Below are positions 12,601 through 22,706 of a stretch of 64,000 bases of DNA, piece after piece (the stretch's first letter is position 1; each line of letters opens with the position of its first letter). Both the position numbers and the translations under genes were made by a program. The notes beneath the pieces were generated by a model. That model saw nothing but the letters and a program-made list of their open reading frames with translations, ran no database searches and was not told the DNA's origin. Source of the DNA: Halichondria panicea (Eukaryota > Porifera > Demospongiae > Suberitida > Halichondriidae); the NCBI RefSeq assembly GCF_963675165.1, contig NC_087387.1, forward strand, positions 875,001 through 939,000, given 5' to 3'.

Positions 12601-15600
12601 TGATACCTACATGTATACAGGAAGTATATATAATGGTATCCATGGTCACTGTTGCTATTCATTACTGATGGAGTTCCACTTCCACTTATACACCCATCAA
12701 AGACATTGGGGTGACCTGGGTTAGTTCTATAACAGGTATAGCCTTCCTACATGTCCGAGAAAAAGATCTCATAAGCGCGGTTGATTGAGGTAGCTGGGCC
12801 CAGAGGAGGTACGACACAGGTACCTTGATTAGTGTCATAATTATTACATACCACTCACGTGTTGTAATTATTGTCGAGTCAGCAAATATGTTAGGTATAG
12901 AAAACTCAGCATTTAAAAAACTATAATAAAAACAACAGGCAGCAATTGCAAGATCACTTCTAGGTAGCTAGTCTGTTAGTTCTCAGGCCATGTGGTCACT
13001 GCACTGAGCATCATTAACATGCTGACTCGACAATAATTAGTATTATGTAATAGTTAATTGCCAGTTACACTAATTGAGGTACTCGTGTCGTACCTCCTCT
13101 GGGTCCTACCCCCATTGGTCAATCTTCTGAACCCCTGCCCCCCCTAACAACCACTAACTGTTCGTCCATCATGTATACAATAGTAACTGTATTACTAGCG
13201 ACCTTTGCAAATGAACAAAATCAGCAGAATGTTAACATTTTGGCCATCCACTTTTGCGTTCTGGCAAGGATCGGGATGTTTGGTATAATAATACCATATA
13301 GCGGGTAATTTTCGGGGGACAAAATATTCATGGTTCAGCAATATTGAGACATTTCGTGAGTAATATTTTCGTGGTTGCTGCTTGGATTATAGGTAAAGGT
13401 AGGCAAGGTCGCTTCATTCGTGGGTAAAATATTCGTGGTCAGACCTCCAACCACGAAAACCACGAAAATTTTGTCCCACGAAATACGGTATACATGTATA
13501 GAATTTGATTTTGCCAAACGATCAACATTCGCTAAATTGCATATGTTTGATGCTCACAAATGGGTCCCTTCCCTATATGTAATACGGTAATGTTATGTTT
13601 GTATACATAAATTATGCACAATGGTTCCAATGCAGCTTTTGTATGCGTGACAACATAATTAACTGTGTACGTAGCAGCGTTGTGTCGCTTTATTAGTCAT
13701 AATCAATATTTATATATACTATTACTTTAGCTATTAAGTCGTCACAAAGTACATCACATCACATCACTGATGCAGGGATAAGGTTTCCTTACCAACTCGT
13801 GTCATTATCTCAGCAGCTCCATTATTCAAAATAAGAGCATATTATCAGTAACAGAACATTCTGTAATAGAACACTACGTATATAAAGTTACATAACAGTA
13901 ATATAAAGTTGCATAAAGTTAATTTAAATACTTGGCATGTAACTATGTGTTCTTAATTAAGTGAATACATGCTAGCTCTTATACAAACTCGATCATTACT
14001 CAGATATCTCTCTCCCCTTTATTTGAATATAACATAATTATTATAATTATAACAGAGCCTATAATTTTTATGACTGGTGCATTCTTAACTTGTTGCTAGT
14101 AGCAACCACCCTCTGCATATGTGCGTATTGGTTGACTACTATACCTTCTTTGTTTCCTCCCACAGGCTCGTCCTCAATTATTCAGAGGGTGTGGCTATGC
14201 TGCGAGCCAACGGAGTGGAGATGGGGGACGAGGACGATCTGACGTAAGGGGGGGTGTGCTATAATTATACTAATGAATTATTTGATTATTTAGTCATTCT
14301 TAAGGCAATCTTCTAAACTTGGACTGCATGTGTGACGAAAAGGGACCGTATAGCACTAAATTTTCGAGGGGCTTAATTTTCGTGGATTTCGTAGGTTAGA
14401 ATTCTACACGAACATTGTACAATGAAATGGCTTTTAGAGGCCAATCCACAAAATAGAAGTGCCTCAAAAATTTCGTGCTATACGGTATATAAGTCAATTA
14501 AAAAAACCTATTCAGTTTGAACTTTATTATTACACAGAACTGATAATTGTACCTCTTTATACACGTGTAGTACGTTCGTCTTTAAGTACATTTCATATAA
14601 GAGGTATTTCGTGTGCAGTAATTAAATGCATTGTTTATATATTTGCCTAATGTCATAAACGTGCAGTCTTTCAGATAATCTAATTACGTGTCGGACACCT
14701 AATGCTATTAGGATGTGAGCGCGCAAATGTTATGTAAGATTGTGTGGGTGTGTCCTATGCAGCCCACCATGTAATGATTGTGTGTGGGTGTGTCCTATGC
14801 AGCCCACCATGTAATGATTGTGTGTGGTTGTGTCCTATGCAGCCCACCATGTAATGATTGTGTGTGGGTGTGTCCTATACAGCCCACCATGTAATGATTG
14901 TGTGTGGGTGTGTCCTATGCAGTACACCAAACGAGAAGTTGCTGGGGAAACTAGTGAAAGAAAAGGTACGTTTGTGAGACAGTAGCTCAGGGATGTGCCC
15001 ACACTGGTCGGTGGTGGTGGTTGGTACTAGACAAAAATAACCACACCTCTTAGGCCTACTTTGCTACGTAAAATAGACACATTTTTATCGAGTTGAGGAT
15101 CACCTCGAAAAATCTGTTTTGTTTGTCATAATAATTTATTAGCTCGTTAGTGTAATTCGTTCGTTCCTCTTGAGGTCATTATTAACTCCGCTTCTCCCTG
15201 CCGGTGTAATTGACCAAATGATTTGCAGCTGCTAAAGAGTTAATTGCCTGTAATCTGTAATGGATGTGTTATGTGTATACCTACAATAACACAGCCATTG
15301 CTCTCGTAGTTAAATATTTGCTGCATGCAACCTTCCATGAGAATTAAGGTGTGGTGCCAGAATGTGTGGGCGGCTGAACAGCTGATTAGTCGTTGTTTTG
15401 TAAAGTAACAGGTAATGTATGTACGCACACCTGTTAATGTATATTGAAATTACGTACTAAAATTATTGTCAAATAAAGCTTTGTTTTGCGTTTATCAATG
15501 TTATATTGTTTGCCATGCAGTATGACACTGACTTCTACATGCTGGACAAGTACCCTCTGGCAGTGCGTCCGTTCTACACAATGCCTGACCCCAATGACCC

Positions 15601-18600
15601 CGTGAGTCGCCACTACCAATGTACTTCCGTAGAGCTATATGAACGTTTTTCAGCAGCCGTAGCATTCAACAATTTGTATCTCTCTATCCATCCAATGGTA
15701 TAATTATGCTTAAATCCTTTCGGTCCCAAATGTTTAGTGTTTCCCAAATTTCGGTAGCTAACTCTGACCAACCCTGGTGTTCCCCTCTGGTGTACCTCAG
15801 AGGAGGTCTGACATGCGTGCACGAATCACTACAAGTGCTAGTGTATTTGGCCTGGATGTTAGTTATCATGTGTGACCGCAATGACATCAATGCACTGAAC
15901 TTGTAGTGATTCGTGCACGCATGTCAGACCTCCTCTGAGTGTACCTAGTACATTATGTGTATATGACTTAATTCATGTGTATGCAGGCGCAGTCATAGTG
16001 TTTGTGTGTGGTGGGAGGGTGTGTGTGTGTGGGGGGGGGGTGCAGTGCTTACATCAAATAGTAAGTATTGTTATAGTTGCATTCTTAGTGCGTAGCTGCT
16101 CTGGAAGTTAAATCACATGCATGTATACACTATCACATGCATTTTATCGTAGCAATTCATTTTCTTCTCGTAGCTGTATGATTACATACGAATTGTTTAC
16201 GCACGTGGAGTGTGTGTTTACATATCTGGGCTGTTTATAGCAATAATATAAACGGTTGTGTCTAGACTGGTCGTATATGTAGAGCCCCTGGGGGGTGCCC
16301 CCAGGATGGAGCAACACATGGGAGCAGTGTTAATCGGTATTCTGTTGATGTATTGCAGGATGCTTCGTGTGGAAAATGTCTGGATTTCCTACATTTATGG
16401 TTATCTTTGTGGCTCCACCAGTATATCCTGTCATAGGGTGTTGCCAAGGTCATGCAATGTTATTATTGTGATAGCCCAGCTGACAATGATCTTATTGCCC
16501 TGAGGTCATTATGAGCATCACTTTGTTTACAAGGATGTTGGGTCTTTCCCTGTGCCTTCTTTCACACGGTGTCTACTGTGACTGAGATGCGCAATAATTG
16601 AGTTAAAACCCTGACCCAGCGTTTCCCTTGGAAGGTAGTATGGTGATGAAATTTCCTCTGATTCTAAGAATTGCAGGTCTGAACCACAAGATAAATAGTG
16701 GCAGCGCCCTCAAGTCATGCCCCAGGATAGGCTCTTGACCCCATGCAGCTGTGGTGCATGTGTGCATACCAAAATTACACACCCATGTAGAGAGGAACGC
16801 AATGCAATGTAATTAACGTGGTACTCTTTGTGGCAACTAAAGTAGCTCCCATCACAGCTATTTTAACCATTTCTCGGAATCTATCTATCAACTGTTTATG
16901 TGGAAGTGTACCTGTGGGCTTGTTATGAAGAGAGCGCTGGCCTCAGGGCTATATAATTATATGTACACTTGTGTAGCACTTAGTGCATCCCTTAAGGGAA
17001 CGTGTAGTGAAGAAGGGTTTAATCTTTGAGTGCACATGTCCTAACAGTCACACGCTCCCTTGGCAGCTGTATATGAATGTGAGGTTGCTAGGTTGTTGAG
17101 ACTGTGGGACTGTAACGTAATTATATATATATCTCTATTGTACAGAGGTGGCTGGTTGTTTTGTACACAATTGAATTAACTAGTTCATTTGGGACCTGGG
17201 TGTCAATTTGGATTTTTTATCATAGTTGGCCATTCATCAGCGGTGTCCATTAAGAAGGTTATATACGTCTGTTCCCATTGCCACCCATAAACATATTGAA
17301 TGTGTACGCTTAATAACCGTCTGACCACTTACAATCATGTTAATGGGTGTTTTAGCATTAATATTGTATTCATGGTCCGCAACAGGTGTATATAACAAAG
17401 ATCAAAGCTACATACGTACTCTTCCAGGTGTTCGTCTTATCTATTCATGACTCATTGTGATGCTTATGTGGTGTGTAAGTATGTGTATTGTGGGATAGTA
17501 TGTAAACAACATTATATTCATTGCACTTTAGTCATAGTTGACAAATTAGTCATTAAACAGTTGACAAATTAGTCATTAAACCTCCTTCCCATGCATATCT
17601 ATATTAGCTACGCTATCGCTCATCCATTCATCCGTATCATTAAGCAAAAAAATATCGTTACCAGCCACATAATTTATTCTGCCCCCCCCCCCCCCCATAT
17701 ACATTAAGGATATAACCAAAACTCTAGTTATGGCTTATCAAAGAGTGAAAGCAATGTTACAGTACATGAACATGCAATTTCAATGATGCCACAGAAATCG
17801 TCTATCGCTCATCCGTTCATCCGTATTGTTCAACAACAAAAATATCGTTACCATGGCACACCTACATGTAATTCATTCTGCCCCCCCCCCCCCCACCCTA
17901 TACACACATGCCACAGAAATCCTCCAACTCGTACGATATGTTTATGAGAGGTGAGGAGATTCTCTCCGGTGCTCAGAGGATTCACGACCCAGACCTTCTC
18001 ACGGAAAGAGCTCTTCACCACAATCTTGGTGAGTACCGTATAGCAGGTATATTTCGAGGATATAAAGTTTTCGCTGATTAAGCATGTAGCATGTACTGTG
18101 ATACCGTCGAATTTTAATATTGCATGCATGCACTCTGCAAAAGGCTGCTATTCAAACTAGCAAAAACTTTTCTAACAGTCTTTCCATGAAAATTACCAGT
18201 AGCGGATCCAGTGCATGGCACAAGGGGCATATACTCTGCCTTTCTTGCTAAAGACCAGCGATCACTGTAGATTAGCTCGAATAAGATCTGTGTGCCCTAG
18301 CTCATTCTTTGTAACTTTCAACAAAGTGGGTGTGGCTTAGAGCATGCAGAATAGCAGCCGATGTAGACTTTTGAAGCTGAAGAGCCAGCTGACTTATGCA
18401 TTCCTGCTATCTGTATGAAAATTGTAATTTAATTATGAAAGATTTTAATTGCAATATTGCAATATGCATATATTTGATTTGTGGTCATGTTATGTTACCG
18501 TGTGTGCAGACCTGCAACAGATCAAGGCGTATATCGACTCCTTCCGTTATGGAGCCTATCCCCACGGCGGCGGTGGAATAGGTGAGAGCTAGGAACAATA

Positions 18601-19810
18601 TATACAACATGATGTGTTATGTGAGATATGTTGTGTGTGTTCATTGATTTGTTTTACAGCATGATTTGTTGACATTTCAATGACTGACTTTAAGGTACAA
18701 TCCAGCTTTCCCCTGAGGAGCTGCTTTTGCTGTGGCAACTATGTTGCTTGGTAACAGGGAATAATTAATGGGTCATTTCCACAGGAAGTAAAGCTTTGTT
18801 TGGGTCAACTCTGTGCATACTTATGGTAATAGATTCCTGGAGCTAGATCAGTTCCATTTGACTCAATTACTAGGTTCTTGGTATTGAGCAGAAGCTGGTT
18901 CCTGGCATAGTTTGCTTGAGATAGCCTGGAGCTTCTCAGAAACTACTAACTTGTTTGGGTTCCAGAAACTTGAGCAGTTCTAAGAAGGTTGGCACTGCAT
19001 TAGTATAATAGTATATGGGCATACCAGTGTGGTCACACTGCTTGTATTGTTAGCCTGCCAAGCAGATAAAAGCTTTCTCTATTTACATAATTATTATGAC
19101 CTTACCCCTGTGTGTATTATGTCAGTATGCATGCATGGTGTGTGTTTGTGTAGTAACTTGAAACGTTGTTGTCTTGTATATGCATTTAGTCAGAGGTCGT
19201 TTCTAATAATTGACCCTTGACCCTTGTGCACTGGTGTATATATGACAATCTTAGGGGGGTCTGTAAATAATGATGCATTCTGTAAGCACAAAATTAATAG
19301 GGCGATAAGTTTGGTTTAACAGTGGGGGATAGTTTACAACTGGTAATTTGCTGATCCTTATCACAATGGTCAATGGTGTTGTTTAACAGTGTGCTTTATC
19401 GAACCTGTCCTTTATTAGTTGGGTATCTGATGATGAAGAACAGATGCGCTAAAGCCTATTCATTATAGAGGAAGCAAAGGGTTGATATTAAAGCGGTTGA
19501 TGATCTCACATTGGTCTACACACAACTACATGTACTCTAGTGGCCCTGTGTGCACTGACTTAATCCTGTGTGCACTGACTTAATTAGCTTTCTATTAGCT
19601 GCGTTGTTTTGGTGGTGACATAATAAGGAAGTCAGTAACAGCGCCTCTCTATGTGTATACCCTCTCTCCCCTCAGGCAAAGTACAACCCCTTTATGTGTA
19701 TACCCTCTCTCCCTTCAGGCATGGAACGAGTGTGTATGTTGTATCTGGGACTCAACAACATCCGAAAGACGTCCATGTTTCCAAGGGACCCCAAGAGGCT
19801 CACCCCCTGA
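3013..19810 (+). CDS. DARS1: Cytoplasmic aspartyl-tRNA synthetase (class II aaRS, 21 exons)
   Basis: Exons: 3013-3044, 3174-3267, 3384-3413, 3601-3658, 3747-3839, 4249-4351, 4627-4729, 5533-5604, 6081-6146, 6299-6410, 9875-9922, 10183-10269, 10384-10475, 10727-10782, 11260-11328, 14166-14243, 14923-14965, 15521-15601, 17917-18028, 18510-18581 and 19719-19810. All phases agree and the product is 530 residues (human 501). It charges tRNA-Asp with aspartate in the cytosol. The order is a Lys-rich N-terminal extension ([13 protein letters not shown]), an OB-fold anticodon domain ([21 protein letters not shown]), then the class II core: motif 1 around [11 protein letters not shown], motif 2 [11 protein letters not shown], motif 3 GGGIGMERV, ending [11 protein letters not shown] as in other animals. 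The Lys-rich N-terminus is typical of eukaryotic enzymes and may bind tRNA. Introns 10, 15 and 18 are long and full of repeats; intron 10 holds an antisense bZIP gene. Confidence 0.96.
4406..4596. repeat. MITE-like palindromic element, family B
   Basis: The element starts with CCGTATTACTAGAATATTTT and ends with the near-inverse AAAACATTCTAGTAATAC. The interior is itself largely self-complementary. Further copies are near 13186-13588 (interrupted), 32620-32817 and 34195-34413, with a degraded one near 53426-53577. Structure and size suggest a non-autonomous DNA transposon; the autonomous partner is not in the window. Confidence 0.65.
5325..5425. repeat. Dispersed family C copy (GGTGGTTGGTAC palindrome)
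   Basis: A segment with AGGCCTAAGAGGT, TTTGTCTAGAGGTGGTTGG and then ACCAATCACCACC recurs near 12105-12165, 15000-15070 (opposite orientation) and 54368-54455. The GGTGGTT...AACCACC core is self-complementary. It is probably a small MITE. Confidence 0.45.
5459..5532. repeat. CA microsatellite forming the DARS1 exon 8 acceptor
   Basis: A (CA)n run with a few CGCA interruptions, preceded by a C tract, ends directly in the AG of the exon 8 3' splice site. It takes the place of an ordinary polypyrimidine tract. Confidence 0.85.
7212..7221. promoter_or_regulatory. Candidate PAR-bZIP/D-box site
   Basis: GTTATGTAAC fits the PAR-bZIP consensus RTTAYGTAAY at every position. It lies about 160 bp past the stop codon of the nested PAR-bZIP gene. 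In AT-rich DNA a chance match is quite possible. Confidence 0.25.
7381..8609 (-). CDS. PAR-type bZIP transcription factor nested in DARS1 intron 10 (5 exons)
   Basis: Exons 8423-8609, 8194-8352, 7923-8101, 7613-7783 and 7381-7551 join in phase to give 288 residues. The N-terminal half is Ser/Thr/Asn-rich and acidic, as in activation domains ([11 protein letters not shown]). The basic region and zipper are in exons 4-5: [18 protein letters not shown], then [13 protein letters not shown], then heptad leucines through [20 protein letters not shown]. The D-x-KYW-RR-KNN-AAKRSR pattern is that of the PAR group (HLF, TEF, DBP, with NFIL3 and CES-2 as relatives). Vertebrate members act in circadian and stress programmes. 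The protein should dimerise and bind TTAYGTAA-type sites in the nucleus. The exact orthologue is not decidable by eye. The whole gene lies antisense inside another gene's intron, and its upstream region carries AP-1 and CRE-like sites. Confidence 0.92.
8759..8765. promoter_or_regulatory. AP-1/TRE-type site upstream of the nested bZIP gene
   Basis: TGACTCA is an exact AP-1 core about 150 bp upstream of the bZIP start codon. A 7-bp match alone is weak evidence; the nearby CRE-like site adds a little. Confidence 0.35.
8779..8785. promoter_or_regulatory. CRE/ATF-like half site upstream of the nested bZIP gene
   Basis: TACGTCA resembles the ATF/CREB element TGACGTCA with one mismatch and lies 14 bp beyond the AP-1 core. 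Confidence 0.3.
9612..9702. repeat. (CAGA)n microsatellite followed by a GC-rich palindrome
   Basis: About eleven CAGA units run to 9656. They are followed at 9671-9702 by a 32-bp inverted repeat whose arms TAACCCG and CGGGTTA enclose an almost pure G/C core (GGCGCCGCGGCGCG). This is very unlike the AT-rich surroundings. It lies in DARS1 intron 10. Confidence 0.8.
9959..10163. repeat. MITE-like palindromic element, family A
   Basis: The ends are TACCGTATAGCGGGTAATTT and the near-inverse AACCCGCTATACGGTA. Other copies are at about 13291-13491, 14345-14490, 18034-18140 (partial), 34498-34673, 35223-35405 and 44192-44431. Interiors repeat TTCGTGG/CCACGAA motifs. No coding capacity. Confidence 0.7.
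10679..10726. repeat. CA microsatellite at the DARS1 exon 14 acceptor
   Basis: A CACGCA/CACACA run continues to CACAACAG, whose final AG is the exon 14 acceptor. Confidence 0.8.
13186..13588. repeat. Family B MITE interrupted by a family A MITE
   Basis: The left arm (CTGTATTACTAGCGACC to about 13290) and the right arm (about 13492 to TGTAATACGG) together make one family B element. Between them, at 13291-13491, sits a family A element with its own inverted ends (ATACCATATAGCGGGTAATT and CGAAATACGGTAT). The B element is therefore the older insertion at this site. Confidence 0.7.
14345..14490. repeat. MITE-like palindromic element, family A (short copy)
   Basis: ACCGTATAGCACTAAATTTT opens the element and AAATTTCGTGCTATACGGT closes it. 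It is about 146 bp long, in DARS1 intron 16. Confidence 0.7.
14741..14922. repeat. 40-bp minisatellite carrying copies of the DARS1 exon 17 acceptor
   Basis: Four full 40-bp units starting at 14741, 14781, 14821 and 14861 are followed by a partial unit at 14901 that runs straight into exon 17. Each contains the acceptor sequence TGTCCTAT(G/A)CAG, so four pseudo-acceptors stand in tandem before the true one at 14922. The third and fourth copies differ by single bases. Confidence 0.95.
15791..15951. repeat. MITE-like inverted repeat, family D
   Basis: Arms of about 38-45 bp, nearly perfect, read CAGAGGAGGTCTGACATGCG... and its inverse around a roughly 60-bp centre. A second, more diverged copy with the same centre inverted lies at about 49991-50116 in SMARCC intron 22. 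Confidence 0.8.
19650..19720. repeat. Duplicated acceptor before the last DARS1 exon
   Basis: A segment TATGTGTATACCCTCTCTCC followed by C(C/T)TCAGGCA occurs twice, 43 bp apart. The second copy gives the in-frame acceptor at 19718. Use of the first, at 19675, would add 43 nt and shift the frame. Confidence 0.9.
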
Positions 19811-20677
19811 TGGAAGATATGAATCAATGAATGACTGTGACCTTTACTATTATTATACGTATATAGTAGAACAATGAATTTGTAGTTTTGACTTGAGATC
19901 AAAGGATTTTCTGAGCTTGTCTTTATTAATATGATAATGTGCGTGCTCCCCTATTGTACGGACATACATTATGTAGGCTTCAACCATAAAGGCCATGTTT
20001 TCATGTTATGGGATGAATTGTATGTAATTGTATGGTAAGTGAGATCATAAGCTTTTGGTAATCTTTCTTTCTTGGAAATACACAAGGTTTCTTTGCATAG
20101 CAGGATGAGCATCAGAATTTGTCAGTGCTCATTATTAATTAAAATGTGTGTCACCATACTACTGGTCTATAGCATCCCTTGTTCATTTGCCCCACTCTTA
20201 TTTGGCGGCTCATATTAATTAAAATGTGTGTCACCAGTCTTGGTCTAATAGTATCCAGTCTTGGTCTAATAGTATCCAGTCTTGGTCTATAGCATCCCTT
20301 GTTCATTTGCCCCACTCTTATTTGGCGGCTCATATTAATTAAAATGTGTGTCACCAGTCTTGGTCTAATAGTATCCAGTCTTGGTCTATAGTATCCCATC
20401 ATTCATTTGTCCCATGCACTCTTATTTGACTTAAGTGCATTCCAATCGTGTCACACGCACCACCAGACAAAAACTTAACCTCTTACCTGCCCAAGTGTAT
20501 CTTAACTATGCAAACTTTGGTTTTAAGAAAAACGCAGGTAAGCAATGATCTCAGCATGAATGGACAGCTGAAACCTTAATTATGGTCAATTCATTATGAT
20601 AAGGTTATCTGTTTAAACACAAAAATGTAAGAAACAAGAAAAATTATGGTTAAACATATTATAGTGCACAAATGGTT
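19811..20677. other. Spacer between convergent DARS1 and ETS gene 1
   Basis: This holds the DARS1 3' flank, then a tandem repeat at about 20150-20400 in which CAGTCTTGGTCTAATAGTAT and a block with CATTTGCCCCACTCTTATTT alternate in two to three copies. No gene is visible; the 83-residue frame across the repeat is simply repeat sequence. Confidence 0.6.
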
Positions 20678-22328
20678 TCACCATGCAACAGCTGGTATTA
20701 GTATGGGTAGTTGTGGTGACAGAGAAAATGGGAGTCTAATATCATCATTAGTGTTCGTTATAAGTGTATTGTTTGAATTGTTACAGTCCAATCCAATGCT
20801 TTCCAGTTTGAGTGATGATTTGAATTCGGTTTTCAGATTTGATGACTCTCGCAGTCCCTCAGGGGGTTTGGTTACTATGGGCGCCCTGCTTACCGTCGTT
20901 TCAACGCTTTGCTTCTGAAAGATTCCCATCACCATTTTAGCTTCCTTGGGCATGGTCTTGAGCTCAGGCCTCTTGTCTGAGGCGCCAATGTGTCTGTACA
21001 TGTCCTCCGGGTCGACAAGGAACTGATACATGTACCTCTCCCCCTGGATCTTCTTGAGAATGCCTTTGTGGTAATAATAGCGAAGGGAGCGACTGAATTT
21101 GTCGTATGTCATGGTTGGCTTGCTCTTGATTGTTCCCCACCAAACGGCAATCGACTCAGGCTCCAGCATTCTGAATTCTTTAGATCCTCCGTTTGACGTC
21201 CATTCAATGAGCTTTGAGCGGCTCTTGTCGGAGAGAAGGGCGTACAAAAATTGCCAGAGTTGAATACCTCCCTTTCCTGCAAAAAAGAAATAGAAATGTT
21301 GTTAAAATCAATTCCAATGCACAGTAATGATGTGTTAAAGGATCGAGGAATCTAGACACTTAAACATACGGAGCATAATTATAATGACATTCTATATTGC
21401 AATTGGAATAATATACTTACGTTGAGGCATTCGGACTTGTTTTCTGGTCGTTCCGGAATCCACTTGCATGCTCTGACTGGCAGCGGGATACGGTACTGTA
21501 GTGAAACCATTGGTGATCGAGAACTTAGGTATCTCAGCCATTTTCGTGGGTGGAGGTAGGCAGAGCTGATCAACCATAGGGACAGCTACTCTGTTCTTAC
21601 TATCTGTTTGAAAGAAATCGAGTGATTCGGGTGAAGAAACAGGACTCTCGTCCATTAATGCACGGTCATTCGATTGGTAGAAGCTGCTTTGAACACGTGT
21701 AGGTGCACTATTCAAGAAGTTGCTGTAAGGGTACGGAGGAGGGCTAGTGGAGAATCCTTGCGGGCTTATTGCCATGGCGAACCCTTGTGAGGGAGCACTC
21801 AGTGTACGACCAGCTGAGTAGCTCAAAGCTTGCTGGGGTGGTGGATAGGATTGACTGCTAATGGCAACGCTGCTTGCTACAGAGTATGGAGTATATCTCC
21901 CCTCAGGCCATTGGTAAGATAAGGAGGAGTAGGTTGTGGTTGGGTTTTGAATCACGGACTCTGTAAAATTGTATGAGGAAGATACGGCAACAAATTGCTG
22001 GCTGGTAGTCTGTGCAGTGTACGGATGATCCCACCAGTTGTCTGCATTAGTAGGGGGGCTGCAGCCGGCTCCATCAACCATCTCAATTGACCTGGAAAGC
22101 ATTGTGTCCTACAGGTGGAGGGAAATAGAGATAATAATTAAATTGCTGCATGCATATTTGACTGTATTTTAAACTTATTGTACAGGTCAGCTATGCATGC
22201 ATGCATGCATAGCTTCTAGGTATACCTTATAGGTACTCTAGGTATACATTATAGGTATACTTTAGGTATGCTTTCTGCTACAGAAAGGTTACAAGAAAGA
22301 CAAATACCTGGAGTCTGTCTTGTTCCAT
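20678..22328 (-). CDS. ETS-domain transcription factor, paralogue 1 (3 exons)
   Basis: Exons 22308-22328, 21421-22108 and 20678-21276 join in phase to 435 residues. I chose the ATG at 22328 (Met-Glu-Gln-Asp) because this 21-nt exon is followed by GT and splices in frame to an AG before GACACAATG. If that exon is not used, translation could start at 22102. Residues before the DNA-binding domain are Ser/Pro/Tyr/Gln-rich. The ETS domain starts at RKGGIQLWQFLYALL, continues through EFRMLEPESIAVWWG and the recognition helix DKFSRSLRYYYHKG, and ends near GERYMYQFLVDPED. Such proteins bind GGAA/T cores in the nucleus. The SRSLRYYY helix is like the PEA3 group, but I cannot assign an orthologue by eye. 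It is a close paralogue of the ETS gene at 25809-27901, with the same exon junction (PQ|RKGG). Confidence 0.93.
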
Positions 22329-22706
22329 GGGTAAACAGGTCTGCAACAGTAAGAGTAATTTTTCTTGTGAATGTAAGAGTTTTCAACAAACTTGGTTCTC
22401 CAGAAATCTATAATTCCTAGAGCTTGTGGGATGTTTTTATACATGTGCATTTTAAGGGTGGGATGCATACAGTTCCTGGAAATTCATTAGCCCACGCAAT
22501 GCATTATGCAGCATCGGATGTCGACCTGCGTCACATACTCTAAGTGTGTGGGCTATATAGGATGTGCCGTCATTGTGCGTCAGTAAAGATAATGATAAAC
22601 ATAGACGATTGATCTATTGTTGGTGGTTTTGCGGGTTTTGTTTATTACGAACATTGACCCAGTGAAGTGTGTAGCTGTATACATAAAGACAACCGTTTCT
22701 AAGAAA

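Noticed and set aside
14741-14922. CRISPR array (regular 40-bp direct repeats)
   Set aside because: There are no unique spacers; units abut directly, and this is a eukaryotic intron.
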